Source: Prunus persica (lineage: Eukaryota; Streptophyta; Magnoliopsida; Rosales; Rosaceae). Taken from it: a stretch of DNA of 64,000 bases. The DNA lies in the NCBI RefSeq assembly GCF_000346465.2, contig NC_034013.1:3975214-4039213 (forward strand), read 5' to 3'. The translations under genes and the position numbers were made by a program. This document shows positions 20,811 to 33,837 of this stretch, piece by piece. Every line of letters starts with the position of its first letter. The stretch's first letter is position 1. Below the pieces are notes generated by a model that saw nothing but the letters and a program-made list of their open reading frames with translations, made no database searches and was not told where the DNA came from.

Positions 20811-23800
20811 TCACCGTAATGCCGCCGCCACAGGACGCATAGATTTATGACTACCACCAGGAGGGCTGACCTTTTTGCATGGTGATGATCCCACTCTCTT
20901 CCTTCTCTTGTTCGAAGAACCTTCACTTTGAGGCCCGACCATGGCAGCAAGAAGTTGGCTTCCCCTGTCCCTTGTCAAACTCTTTTTTGAAAGATATCTG
21001 AAAGCTTCAATTCTCTTTGAATCATCTACATCATTGTTGGAAGGTCTTTTACAGAGCGCATTGTCTGCTGACTTCAAATGATCACTTCGAATAATATTGT
21101 TCAATGATCTTTTGCAGGCCACATTGTCCACTGACTTGGAATGATCGCGCGGAAGACAATATATTGGCTCTGAAAAATTCAATTCGACCTCATTAAGTTA
21201 GTTGCATTCATAAATTTCAAGGGAAAGGTAATAAAATCTTTTGATCAGAGTGTATTTGCTTACCTGGAGACTCAAAAGAAGGCAGATCAGGACTAGGAGA
21301 TCTGGGTGGTGTCATAGGATGGAGATAAACTTTAGGAGACCTTTTATGGCACCTATTTCCACCAAGAGACGATGTACTACATATATTCTCATTGTTGTGT
21401 GATTTTCCATCAAAGGAGTTACTTGCCCTCCCTGGAGTTGAAGCATCAATCACAGCAGCACTATCTTTAGTCTCCTTGGAACAACCATCGGCTGCATCTC
21501 TAGTGTCAATGACCTCAACCTCTTCACATCTTGCTCGAGGCAACGAAAGAGTAATTCTCTCATGAGCATCTCCGGGTTCATTGGCAACACAACAATCAAC
21601 ATTGTTTACACTAGGAGATAAAATACTGACACTCTCGACATTCTCTAGGACTGACTTAGGTGATGTATTCGTCATAGCTGGATCCAAGCATGGCTTTAGT
21701 GATTCCACTATGCTAGAAAACCAAGGAGTACCCTGCCTTGCATAGAACAGAATGTAGGCCTCCTGTGACAGAACAAATTCTTCTTGAACCCTAGTGACCT
21801 ACAAAAATAACAGTGGAACTTTTAGTGTAAATCTTAATACTACTATATTTGAGGGTAAAACCTGATGGAAACAATCCAATTACCATAGATCATCATTACC
21901 GTTTATTGCATGTAAACATACAACAAGAACAAAGATCATATCATAAAGATCGTTTATACAAAAACAAATGAAAGAAGCCATGAATGGCAAGACAATCACT
22001 TCCACACACCAGCTTCACAAGAATTACAAAGTCATGCAGATAAAACAGTTACAATGAATTGTTTATTACGGAATGCATAAAGAAAATAATTACCTTTGAG
22101 TCATCCAACCTATGCCATGTATCTGGAGATGACCGAATGAAGCAAAAGTAATGTCCAGAAGTAGATGAGAACCCAACATGCTCCACAATTGCATAAAGTT
22201 CATACTTCAATTCCACCTATTGCCAAGAAACAGGAAATTAGAACTAGAGAGACCACACCATTCTTTTTCTTGATTAAAATTGGAGGGAATCGAATCTTGG
22301 ATCTACCCTAATCCTAACCCATTACCCCACCATTTACAGATAACCCCCAAGGGCTTGAGAAACAACAGCCATTTAAACATAGCTAAAACACAAACATGAC
22401 ATTCAGCTAACCTTCATTTTTAGATCATTTAACCATTATCATGTGTTAAAAAAACCTTGCATTTCTTATAAGTTATAACTGATACCAATTTGATTATGAA
22501 GAAACTAAAGGCAGCAATCACATTACTGTTGGTCCCACTGGTTGACTAATAGTCCAAATCCGAAGGAAAATCAACATATTCTGTGTAAAAAATAATTATA
22601 ATAATAATAAGCAGCAACTCACATTATTGTCACTGCCACTGGTGTAGGGCTTCAAGTCCAACTCCAAAGGAAATTCTACATGTTTTTCAATCTTCTCAAC
22701 ATGAGATCCATCAGTCTTAAATCTCTTCAGATGAAATGCAGCAACTGGAGGGGCCTGGTCCACCACAAGCTGCTTCTCCACTGATACTTCTTCCTTGCAG
22801 TTCTCACATGTAAACTTTGTCTCCAAGTCATTGATAGTTTCTATCTTAGTGAAGGACTCCAGGGCCCTTTGGAGAGTCTCTGCATCTTCAATCTCCAAAC
22901 TCAGATCAATCAGAGGTTCGTAAGTGTCAGAACAGTGACCACAATTGCAACATCGAAGCTGAAAGTAATTCATACACACAAAAATCAATAAGAATTATAA
23001 TAAAATATTGATTTTCCATCAAATTTAACCATAGCAGAATGAATCATGGCAATCAGATATGGAGTCATACTTTGCTTAGGAGACGACCACCAAAAACCCT
23101 TTCCACAAGATTATGGTCTTGGGCAGATGGACTCTCCTTTTCCAACGAATCCAAACAAGATTTCTCAAGTTTGTCTAAGAAGCATTGCAAGAACTCATGG
23201 GCATCTTCTTGCTGGTATCTTTGGAAGAAAGATGAGAAATCTAGTAGCATGAGGGTTAAGAATCACATTCGGATGTAAACTTCTCAGGGTAAAACTACAG
23301 AATTTTCAAAGCTTCAGGTAGAATTACATATTTCACAACAAAAATTAGTGCAACTGCTCAATCAAAATCAATCACTTGTAGGGGCTTCATAAGTTACTCT
23401 CTTTTTTTCATTCAAAACAAAGAAAAGAACAATCACAATCACAATTTTATGCCCAGAAATCTCAACACGTATGATCAAAAGGATACGATTCAAATTGTCG
23501 ACAAGTTTCCATGGTGAAATAACTCTTCCTGAAGAGGCTACTGAAAGATCAACATGGTCGTGAAGAGCACAAAGAACACAGAATCCTTCACTACCACCTA
23601 CACAATCCCAATTTCAGATTTTAAATTAGTACATTTATTAAGAAATCAGCAAAACTAACTAGCTGCATAAAGCTTCCAACAATTAAGAAAAATATCAGAT
23701 AAGAACATAAAGCAAACGCAATAGAAACCAAGGCCTTACGATCACAGGGCATGGAATGACTGCAAGAATGAAGACCCTCCACGAGTGGCACAGTGTGCGT

Positions 23801-24539
23801 GAAGCATTGCAGAATTGCATTCATAAAGCATGTGTTGCCTAGATTTGCAAGCCCTGCACCCTGCAACACCAAAACGACAACAAAACTTAACATCCCAAAA
23901 TTACTTAGACTAAAATTAAACGCAAAATGAATAATAATTATAATTTTTAATGTAAAATAAATGCAAAGTTTCAAACAGGTTCAAAGCAAAGGGGCATACC
24001 ACCATAGAGGGCTTTGTTTCACATATTGAAAACTGGGAATCCGAGGAAATCACTGATTCCTTGGTAGAATTCGACGACCACCGAGAAGACCAAGAAGGTG
24101 CGGAAGACGACCACCGCGATAGTCCTGAAGACTCCGAATGTGGATCCGATTCATAATTTGATAAATCGTTACCAACAATTTTGAGAGGCGAAGGCGGTGA
24201 TGGTTCATCTTCTTGGCCTTCTTCAACAGATGGTGAAGACCCAGTTGGGTTTGGCAAAGAAGAATCCGAAGCCATATCGTCTAGGGCTTTGAGAGGTGAA
24301 GATGGCGAAGACCCATTTGCATTTTCTGCGATAGAAACCAAAGCATGGTCATCTACGGCTTCCTTTTGTGAAAATGGCGAAGACCCATCTAGGGTTTCTG
24401 CAAGAGCAGGCATTAAAGCTGGAGAGGTTGAATTTCCCACTTGGGTCTTCGTGAGAAGTGAGTCTGGAGGCAAAAGGTTGGCTTCTGAGAGATGAATTTT
24501 CCACTGAAGCTCTTGAGATTCTAGAAATGGGCTTTTCAA
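20811..24539 (-). CDS. UBP20-like: Ubiquitin carboxyl-terminal hydrolase, UBP20/21 type
   Basis: Hand-built eight-exon model, minus strand: 24000-24539, 23740-23860, 23487-23597, 23071-23240, 22623-22958, 22094-22216, 21264-21798, 20811-21169. All borders are GT-AG; 2,295 bases, 764 residues. A Ser/Pro-rich N-terminus (1-180) precedes the USP domain (C19 peptidase): Cys box GAGLANLGNTCFMN with catalytic Cys191, QRYQQEDAHEFLQ, paired-Cys zinc ribbon (CCNC...CENC, about 317-365), His box SGHYFCFIR with His448, and the LDDSK acid motif about 463-467. LRCCNC, SLEIEDAETL and VTRVQEEFVLSQ are as in Arabidopsis UBP20/21, so I place it in that subfamily. The C-terminus is disordered with a basic KRRKR run, possibly nuclear. 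It should remove ubiquitin from substrate proteins. Length is a little above the Arabidopsis relatives. Confidence 0.9.
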
Positions 24540-25049
24540 CGAACTGAAAATTGAATCTGAAATTGGAATTTGGGGTTGGCTCCACGAATTAGGAGGGAAA
24601 TGGGGATTTGGGTTTTGAGAATTTTGCTTTTAAAATATTTTTGGGGGTTTCGGGAAGTTGAAGCTGTCGGTTGAAAGGAGGGAAAGGCGAAAAAAAGTGT
24701 TTCGAAAATTTTTGGGTTTTGGAAAAGGAGGGAAAACTCCAAAGTCTCCTCCAATTTGGTACCAAAGTTCAGAAAAGAGAGGGAAGAGAGAGACGGGAAA
24801 GATGTCGTTTTTCTTTATTTTCAGAAGTTTCATGTGTTTTTTTTTTCTTGGTTGAAAAAAGAAGTTGCATGTTATGTTAGTGTAGTGAAATATGGGTGAG
24901 GAAAATTACAATTAATTGGTAACAAAGGGGCTCATTTGTAGGATTTCGTAAGTTTTGATATCCGTTTGTAGGGTCTTACAAGTTCATGTATGAATTTGAA
25001 ATGATACCCAAAATTTGGTGTTTTATGTAATTGATCTTAGAATATATTA
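24540..25049 (-). promoter_or_regulatory. UBP upstream region and probable 5' UTR
   Basis: The upstream side of the minus-strand UBP gene. The first about 250 bp is less AT-rich and holds only overlapping short frames. I cannot place a TATA box with confidence. Confidence 0.4.
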
Positions 25050-25265
25050 GGAAATAAAGATATTTATTAAATGAGAGTAATATAGTAAATTAATAGTTTT
25101 TAATATTAAAAAGATATATAAAATAAAATAAAAAAGGAGAACATGGGTCCTATTTTCATGGACACAAATAGACCCATTTTCTCTTTTTTAATTTTAAATT
25201 AAAACAATAAGAATAAATAATAAATAAACGCAATTGGCACTCTTGAGCATGTGCTCAAGAGCTAG
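25050..25265 (+). mobile_element. Helitron-like 3' end (fragment)
   Basis: Ends in a near-terminal hairpin, ctcttgagca-tg-tgctcaagag (25240-25261), directly followed by CTAG and then T, the 3' signature of Helitrons inserted between A and T. The upstream body (aaatgagagtaatatagtaaatt, tgggtcctattttcatgga) is related to the element at 25422-25707. Its 5' end is not recognizable. Confidence 0.6.
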
Positions 25266-25421
25266 TATGTGTATTATTTTTTATTATTTTTAGAATAGCT
25301 AGAATGTGTATTAAACATGGCGATTTTAAAATATATATATATATATGTCGCCATATTTTTTTGAAGTGCATGGAAAAATGAAGTATTTTTTTAGCAATAC
25401 ATACATCTATCTATCTATCTA

Positions 25422-25707
25422 TCTATATATATAAAGCAAAAGGCAGAGAATGGTGAAACATTCAAAATACCAAAAAATGCCCTTGGTTAATGCAAACATT
25501 AAGAATTGAAATTATTAATTAAATGAGGATAATATGGTAAATTCACAATTTTTTGTATTAAAAAATTAAAATTAAAAGAAAATTCAGATAATGGGTCCTA
25601 TTTTTATGGAACACAAATATCCATTATTTTTTTTAATTCTAAAATAAATTAAAATTTTTATAAAAAAAAACCTCTCGCATGCGCGGAAGCGCGTGCAAAG
25701 AAGCTAG
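25422..25707 (+). mobile_element. Short non-autonomous Helitron
   Basis: Begins with TC after an A (TCTATATATATAAAGC) and ends with a GC-rich hairpin (gcatgcgcggaagcgcgtgc) followed by CTAG and a T. No target duplication, as expected for Helitrons. 286 bp, AT-rich body, no genes. Relatives at 40745-41415 (minus) and 45618 on (plus). The TC is inside a TATC microsatellite, so the 5' base could be off by a few. Confidence 0.72.
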
Positions 25708-26429
25708 TACGTTTATAATACATGAATTCACTAAATACCTTTTCCGAAAGATGGAAAAAATCTCTAGGCATGTTTGGGAATGTTTCTACAGAAAATGTTA
25801 TAGTCATAACCACTTTTATTTTCTTTTCTTTTTTTTTGGTTTGGCACTTTTACTATAAGCATATCCTTTATTAAAATAAAAAATCTAAGCTCTTCTTTTT
25901 TTAATTTTTTGGTCCGAAAAAATCCAAGCTCTTCTATAACTTACTTGAAGTTTACATTCCCGAAGATGAAAATGCAGAAATTTGTTGTGACCCCCATTGT
26001 GGATTGACAATCACATATGCATCTCTAAAAATTATTGCAAAAGCTGGCCTAAGGAATTTTGAGAATCAATGTTAATTGACTATATCTATCAAATTGTATT
26101 GGATTGAATGATTTTAACAACATGAAAATGAACAAGTGATCAAAATCTCAAGGACAAATCAAAGTTTTAACAGAATACAGTATCCTTTGCCTTGCTCTCT
26201 TGACACAAAGCAGTAATGTTATGGTGGTTTACAGAAACAAGAACGCATATGATCAAATCTCAGAACAGTACCTGTGCTACAAAATAAAACACCAGCCACT
26301 CTTCTTAAGCCTGGAGAATTTTGATAAGTCTTATTTGTCTTTAAAAAAAATTTATGAACTCTTCTTTACAATCACTACATATGATAATGGCTGGTGTACT
26401 TTAACAAATAAAGACAACGCATATCAACA
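25708..26429. other. Intergenic between UBP and AGD
   Basis: AT-rich; the short open frame at 26200-26433 has no recognizable domain. The right end is the 3' UTR side of the AGD gene. Confidence 0.45.
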
Positions 26430-29400
26430 TTAGAGGATTCTGTCCTGAAGATCCGTCATTAAATTGGATGCCAAGGAGCTAAGCTTCTTCCCGGTCTCTC
26501 CAGCAATGTTTTTTAGGGAAGAGATATCCTGTTGTGCCTGGAAAGGAGAATACACAAAGATTAAACCGAAATTAGTTAAACAAAAGGCTGGAAACTCAAA
26601 AAGGAAAAGAAGACTAATTTCTGATCAGACATGGCCAAAATATGATAAACATATGACAAAAAAATTGAATTCCAATGACTCAAAAACAACTGGAAATTTC
26701 TTATATGCAAGGCATACCTGAAAAGACAGTCGGTTGATAAGGTCACTTGCCGTAAGATCAAGGGGCAAATTATCATCCCTGTCGCCAAATAGATCAGCAC
26801 TTGAGATGGCAGCGGAACCCTGGAAGTAGCAAGAAATTTGTGTTAGTTTTTTTTTTTTTTTTTTTTTTTTTTGGTGTGGGGTCAAAGTTTCACATTTGAG
26901 TCTAATAACTTCAAGCACCCACCACGCTTCAGCTGAGATAGTTTAATGAAAGTGAAAGAAAAAAAACGAAGCAGCTGAGATAGTTTAATGACAGTCGAAG
27001 AAAAAAAACGAAGCAGCATTCGTGTTCCCAAGTTATCATGGTAATGTCCGGAATCAGAAAACTACAAACACAATTGTATGAACTGATTTGTATGCCAAAG
27101 ATGTGTTGATGTTGCAAAAGACAATTATCTTTGATTTTAATTATTTCCTCGGCATATACTCCGACAAATATGAGGTCTAGCTGAATGAAAGCTACAGGGC
27201 AGGACTTCAATAAATAAAAAATACTAAAGACAAAAGGGAATTCAAATTCAAAAGAAATTCCCAGTTGAACTGGGTTTAGTTGATTATGATAGTAATGATA
27301 CATACCGAGAACTTCTGCAAGGAGGCTTGAGCATCAACATCAGCAGATTTGTTCTGATCACCAAAAAATTGTGCGGAAGAGATAGATTTTGCATTTGTGA
27401 ATTTCTTCCTTGCTTCATCAGTTTCCTGAATCTGAAAAACAATAAAACATCAATATAAAGAAACACACACAAAATAACATGAACAGAAATGCAAACTGGT
27501 TATCAGTGTGCTGAACCATGACATAAAGCAACTCTGTTATATGTCACAAGTTGGTGTCTCCATCAGCCAATATGCAAGTGCAAAAAGACAATTGCAAAAA
27601 TAACCAAAAGAGCAAACACTATAAGACAGATTTTTTAGATTGAGGAAACCACCAGCAGCATACGTCTTCCGAAAACGGGCTAAACATTCCCACAGTATCC
27701 ATCAGGACTGGATATCATGCATGAGAAGGATAGTACATTCCCATTGTCATAATGATTCTTTAAATAACGCTACCATTTGATAAAATAAGGCCCCACTATT
27801 TGATAAAACAAGGCCTTACCATTTGAGGCATATGGTCATTGCCACTTAAAAACAACATAAAATTGGAATGGAGCAAACGAAAGTACTCCTCGCCAAGCAT
27901 ACATGAACCATTTAAAGGATAATGTAACTCACTCAACAATCTCATGTTCTTTTGTTTATTTTTTAAGACAATAATCTGCCTATTAGATTACGATTATAAA
28001 AACTTCAAATTGTAGTGACTGCCTGAAAAGGAATGTTTTTACTCCAGAACTTAGATAACCAAATACATGTAATACGTTAGGATGCTTTCTCACCCATGGG
28101 GGAAAATTTGCCTACTCGTTTACTTCTGAGTAGAATTTCTGGACCTTACAGATTTTAGGAATATGAAAACTGTTACACAATACAAAAACTCCATTTGGTT
28201 GCTTCCCATATTACTAATATCAAGCAAACGGACTTGAGCCTCTTTAGGATAAACATAAAGCATTTCAATTAATTAGTGGTGACCTTAAAAACAATGAATG
28301 GCCGGAAAATAAAGAAAAAGAACAAACACTCAGAAACTACAAATGTGTAAATTACTCCTTTTAATGAACATACAGGAAGCAAAAACATCACTTCAATTAA
28401 TTAGTGGTGACCTTAAAAGTTGAATTTCACTGAACAATGTTGAATTAAATGCTGGAGTAATAACTATCCAGACAGTTCAGGGGCAAGTTTGAAAAGTTCA
28501 GAGGCAAGTATTAACAAATTTCTTTAAAAAATATTTTCTATGATATACGAGCAGATTTGTTATAGACACAGCCCCAATTTCACAAAGTTTTGGTAAATGA
28601 TTCCTTCCTCATCCATATCAACCTGCAGTATAACTACAGAGAAGAACGATATATTCATCCTCATCTAGGAATTGAGGTGTTCTGAGTTTGATTAGAAACT
28701 TAAAAATGCATTACCCTTGTGACATCAATGGAGGCTTTTGCAAATACAATTAAAACATTAATAGTAAAATAAAACTAAACAGTAAAACTATGAAAAACAA
28801 ACAAGTAGACAGTTTTCACCCCACCATTATTTAAACTGTAGCAGCTTTTTATTTCCTTCTAAACTCAGTTTTGTACTTTACTATGTTCCCCTCTTTAGAT
28901 AAATTTGTTTGTTTGAACCGTTTCTTATAGCAAAAGGGATTTCAGGGTCTTCAAAACTTAAACAAAAACCTGAAGCTTGTCCCTTTTATGATACAATAGA
29001 TTTCATGTCTGACCATTGTTTCTCATCATAGTAATACAGTGTCTATTTTCTTCTTTCTTCTTTCTTCCTTGACCAGATGATAGGAAAAGCTTAGCCTTTT
29101 TGGTTCTCTTAAATTTGTCACCCTAACACTTCTAAATCATGTCAAGCCTTAAATCCTGGTGTGAAAAGTGCAATATAGATTAGGGAATTGGAGCCTTAAT
29201 TTTTTTCACATTGTAGCAGGTCCTAAATTAACGATTTATTTCTAAAGAACTAATATTTATTAGTGGGCAAGTAACAAGAAACATAAAAAACAAATTAGTT
29301 CCCTTGGGAAAACTACTTATATGTGAATGTCATTGGTCGAATATAACTTACTTGAACTTTGGAGGAATTTGAACTAGTTCTCTTGGGAAAATTACTGTCC

Positions 29401-31830
29401 ATTCCAAAATCCGCAAAGAAATTTGACGACTTTGGTGGAGCAATATGACTAATTACATGAGCGCCATTGGGATTCGTCTCAGGATTTTGGATAATTTCTA
29501 CATACTCAAAACGAGACACAAAGGACGAGCCAGCTGTTGTTGGAGTGCTGTTAGTTGAGGAAGGCACTGGTATAACAGGTTCTTCAGGTTTCTGATCGTA
29601 CAGGCTTTCACTTGACTGCATTTGATAAAAGTTATCTCGCTAAGAAAAAGGCATTTTCCCTAAAAATATAATAAAATAGGAAACAGAACTCAAAGATACC
29701 ATTGCTGATAAATAATTTATTCTAAGCGATAATAAGAAATCACAACCTTTGTAGTAAGTTTGCGAGCACCAAGCCCCCCAGTCTTCCCAGTTTTCTTAGC
29801 ACCAAGAGGCTTCTTGACAGTACTGGTAACAAATGTATGGGGGGCTTTCGGGGGAGCAGAGACTTCAGGGGTTTCTTTCCTTGCTAAAGATGTTTCTTTT
29901 GGAGCTTCACTGGTCTTGACATCAGGAAGCCCGTTAGATGCTTGTCCTGACTGAGATGCAACAGGTGATGACGGAAGACCTGCCTCTTCTGCCATACTTT
30001 TGGCAACTTCTTTAGAAAGCATCTGCCTGTATAAATCGGCAGCTCTTGATGTATATTTTGCCTCAATTTTGCCTCCATCCGTCCATCCATGCTGCTTAAA
30101 GAAAACCTGTGCGCGGTTGTTTCCACCGAAGCTCATCGTTTTAAGCTGTTCAGGAGTCCATGAGTCTAAATTTGTGGATCTGCACAAATTAAACAAATCA
30201 ATTATAAGATTGTCATTGTCGCGATTTTGCTTTTGCAGTTATTTCTAAAGATTAAACCCAAATGTGAATTTCAAATAGGATGCATTATTAAATCTAAATG
30301 ATCTGACAATCATATTCAACTCAACCTTTGAAAAATACACATGATTTTACTTGTACAATCCATTAAAAAACAAATTATTTATCAAGAAAGTATCTTTTAT
30401 GTAAACTTAGAATCATTACATGGAGAATAAATCTAGGTCCAATTTCATTACATGGAGAAGTGAAATCTGAATTCAAACTATCATATCCACCCCTGATGCT
30501 AAAATAATCTCAACAATCGAAGGTGGGGAAAGATGACGGGGGATGGAGGGGAGGGCCAAGGGGTGTGGAGACAGGAAGATTCTGAGTGAGCGGGGGATTG
30601 GGGTAGGGAGGGGGGAGAGTGGATTGTTTGGGAAGACCACATTGAGGAGGGGAAATGGTTGGTAGGCAAGATCGGGCAGGAGGGGGGTGGGGGAAGGTCG
30701 TCATCTGGAGGAAAGGGATGTGCTCTGAGAACATCCTTGGAAAGGGCTCGTCTAGGAAGATCGGGGAAGGACGAGGGGAAAGTAACAGGAAAGCTTTTCC
30801 ATTAAGTGGAAAGTAACAACGAATAAACGCATAAGTCATTATGGAAAGAACTGCTAATAATTTTGAATCACATAAAACTAATGGCTTCATTGCAGTCGTA
30901 TGGGTGCGTGTGTGTGCAACTTCTTATCTACCTTTGAAGTCTTCCTAAGAATGCATGCAACAGTTCCCTTGTTTGCCTTATAGTTTCAGTTGTACTTCAG
31001 ATATTAAGTTTGGGTCAAATTGTAGGACTTATACTCCATCTAGCTCAAACAGATACAAAGAACCACAAGAGGTGCTTTCCACAAATCTCCTTTCTATTAA
31101 AAGAACAAAACAGATCACGGTTCCTAAAATAAAGCATAACCTTTCGCACTTCTGGCCCAAGTTTCTTGCTGCACCCTCCATCCAATCCCATCAAACGTCT
31201 ATCTAATTACCAAATTCCTAAGATTTAATTAATGATACAAACTATGACTCCGATCCCCAACATGTAACGTGATTTCAGTTCCCTCTTATTTAAAAACATA
31301 ACTTTGAGTTCTCGTAACATAAATTAGATTACATCACAAAATGCACCAATAGTTAAAGCAATAAACATTCAATCATATGTACTCAAAACAGCTACTCCAA
31401 CACCCAAAATATAACAAAATACGGATTGAGAGAATTAAGGATCCTTACTGCCACATGAAACATACCTAACAAAGCTGATGTGAACGCCGAGACTGCGGTG
31501 AGCGGCCGAGCAATCGATGCAGAGAAAGATCCCATATGTAACCGAGGCCCAAGTTGGGTTCTTTGCATTGCAATCGAAACACATCTGGAGCAAAAACCCA
31601 CAAAACGAAAATCAAAACTCAAGATCCAAGCACAGAACACAGATCTGAATCAGATCTAACAGACCCATATCGAATTTTGCATCAAAATCAAAAACCCATA
31701 TAAAAGTTTTAAGAATAACCCAAACAAAAAAGGCAAAATGATATTAAAAAAACAAAAGAACCTTGTTTTCTGACTTTGCTTTCAGTTTTCTGAAAACAGC
31801 GTTCTTGTCATTGAAGATTTCGGACGCCAT
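26430..31830 (-). CDS. AGD8/9-like: ADP-ribosylation factor GTPase-activating protein, AGD8/9 type
   Basis: Hand-built seven-exon model, minus strand: 31762-31830, 31466-31584, 29747-30179, 29352-29615, 27306-27431, 26718-26819, 26430-26537; 1,221 bases, 406 residues. The ArfGAP domain has its zinc finger C25-x2-C28-x16-C45-x2-C48 and the catalytic Arg53 in [15 protein letters not shown], then [25 protein letters not shown]. The C-terminal part carries two ISSxxxFG motifs (residues 312-319 ISSAQFFG and 342-349 ISSADLFG), the Glo3 motif of the ArfGAP2/3 class. Such proteins stimulate GTP hydrolysis by Arf1 on COPI vesicles at the Golgi; Arabidopsis AGD8, AGD9 and AGD10 are the plant class. Length matches these. 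The first exon is only 23 codons. Introns of about 1.3 kb (2) and 1.9 kb (4) hold non-coding repeats. Which of AGD8 or AGD9 is closer cannot be told by eye. Confidence 0.9.
26931..27018. repeat. 42-bp tandem doublet in AGD intron 5
   Basis: Two copies of a unit starting cagctgagatagtttaatga and ending with an A run and cgaag lie head to tail in the intron between exons 5 and 6. Confidence 0.75.
30530..30760 (+). repeat. G-rich segment in AGD intron 2
   Basis: Strongly purine-rich on the plus strand, in an otherwise AT-rich intron: runs of 3-6 G spaced by a few bases, for example 30538-30566 and 30591-30616. The gene is on the minus strand, so its RNA is C-rich here. The long minus-strand frame of Pro codons over it is a consequence of composition. 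Confidence 0.6.
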
Positions 31831-33005
31831 TGGAGAGACAAATCCTAGAGAAATTAGCGAGAACAAATGAATCCGAAGAGGTGCTTGAACACCTCCTCAG
31901 GCAAAAGAGAGAGGTAGAGATGTGTGGAAATGAAACCCCAAATTGATTTCAGGTTCTGTTTTTTGGTTTTGGTTTTTCGTTTTGTGAAATTTTAAACGGA
32001 ACCATTTTATTAGCAGTGGGTATGATACAATGTTGTTCAAATGACGAAACTACCCTTGAGGTTTTAAGGGTAGTTTCGTTGTTGTCCAGTAGTGTAATTA
32101 TTTATCTGAATGAAGGGCAAACGTAATTTGTCATGTTACGTCCATGCCTTTTTGGTGGCAACTGGCGGTTTACCAACCGTTAACGGCTGGGCTTATATAG
32201 ATTGGTCAATCTGAACCACCCAGTTCCACATTTCTTCAACCTTGAACTTTTTATTTTTTTAATCATGCTTAATTTAGTTCAATCTTTCTAATTTTAAAAG
32301 CCAGAAAAAGAAAAGAGAGAAAAATCTATCTTTTATCTGTTTATACTGTTTTATCAAATACATAATCGACAATCCATCAGAAAATAAAAGAGAAACCTTA
32401 ATTATCAGGAATGGGTGTTGGAATGATTATGATTTCTTCTTCTCCTGTGTTTACTAATTATGATTTCTTCTTCTCCTGTGTTTACTAACACATAGGTATT
32501 GGAATGATTATAATCATGACTTCCCATGTGTTTATGTTACATAAAGAACTAAAATTTATGTGGATTCCATGCCAAAATTTGCAATCGAATACCGTCAAAT
32601 TAGGAATAGGATCAACTAGGAGTGGTTGATTTGATTTTTTTTTTTTTTTTTTTTGGTATGAGTTGATTTGATTCTCATTCCTTGATTCTGCTATATAAGT
32701 TCCTAGTGTCATGACTTCTCTCATTCCTTATAAATAAATTGGAAAATATGAATAATAACCTTAAAAGCATAGTGAAATTTTGTTAACACCCCTTTAAGCA
32801 TAATAAACCTTAAAATATCAATATGTTGGAACCAACCCTTTAATTTTTCCCCTCAATATTCCACTTTCACCCCTCATAAATAAAAAATATTAGAAAATAA
32901 ATAGCTAGCAACCCTCACCGTTTCAATCCCTACGTAAGCTATTGACAACCCCTCCACACGGACGGCATCTATTCCCTCTTCACACTTCCCAACTAGCAAT
33001 ATGAA
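31831..33005 (-). promoter_or_regulatory. AGD upstream region, hairpin and short repeats
   Basis: Upstream of the AGD start. Contains a perfect 14-bp stem (acgaaactaccctt, loop of 8) at 32044-32079 and a tandem doublet of about 31 bp at 32428-32489 (attatgatttcttcttctcc unit). No gene is seen. Confidence 0.5.
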
Positions 33006-33837
33006 GGGCATGTTTACGTATCAGTAATAAAGAAAGTAAGGAATCGGAGAATTTAGGAATCGGAAAACTATTGAATCAGTATGGGAAGAATCATTCTCAT
33101 TAAGCTATTTACTAAATATATGGAATTAGTAAAGGAATAGGGTTGATTCTCATTGTTATTGTTTACTAACTTTAATGAATCAGAATCCAAATTAATTTGA
33201 TTACTAAAATGCCCAGCACATTTTCACCACAACACATATATAATTCTCAAATTGGTTAAGGAGACCAAACTAATCTTGCAGCAAACCAGTGAGGCGGTGT
33301 AAACATGAGGAATCAATATGCTAAACAAGATAAACAACAGGAGCCCAGTTCAATGATAAAGTTAATAACACCTTTGTCCAGAGCCAATTTCAAACGAAAA
33401 AATAAACTCCAATAAATATATATCTTTCACCTACGTAACTAGTAAACAATCAAATAATAATACCTGCATAATCTTCATACGATTAAATATATGGAACTTC
33501 TTGGAACTGAGTTTTTATTTTTTTTAGGGTAGAGCGTCTTGGAACTTTTTGGCGTGAGTTTTTTTTATTTTTTATTTTTTAGGGTTTGGGGTGTTTTGGA
33601 ATTATGGTAAGGTTGTAAGGGTATTTTTGAAAGTTATTAAGAGAAAACAGGAATGGGAATCAAATCAACTACTCCCCTTAGTTGATCTAATACCTTGTTT
33701 TGAGAAGATATGATTACGGATTTTGAGGTGGGGTCCACTTATTTTTTCATTCCTGATTGCAAGTAAACGTAGGGGAAGTTAGGAATGGAAATCATTCTCT
33801 TTCCTCCCATACCCATTACTGATATGTAAACATGCCC
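33006..33837. mobile_element. PIF/Harbinger-like non-autonomous element, copy B
   Basis: Same family and orientation as 9994-10905: starts GGGCATGTTTACGTATCA and ends, reversed, GGGCATGTTTACATATCA. The right flank is TAA; the left flank is GAA, one base off. It keeps better terminal inverted repeats than copy A. No transposase frame. Confidence 0.7.

Noticed and set aside
30510..30890. Pro-rich 126-residue minus-strand frame in AGD intron 2
   Set aside because: It lies fully inside an intron bounded by good splice sites and results from a G-rich plus strand.
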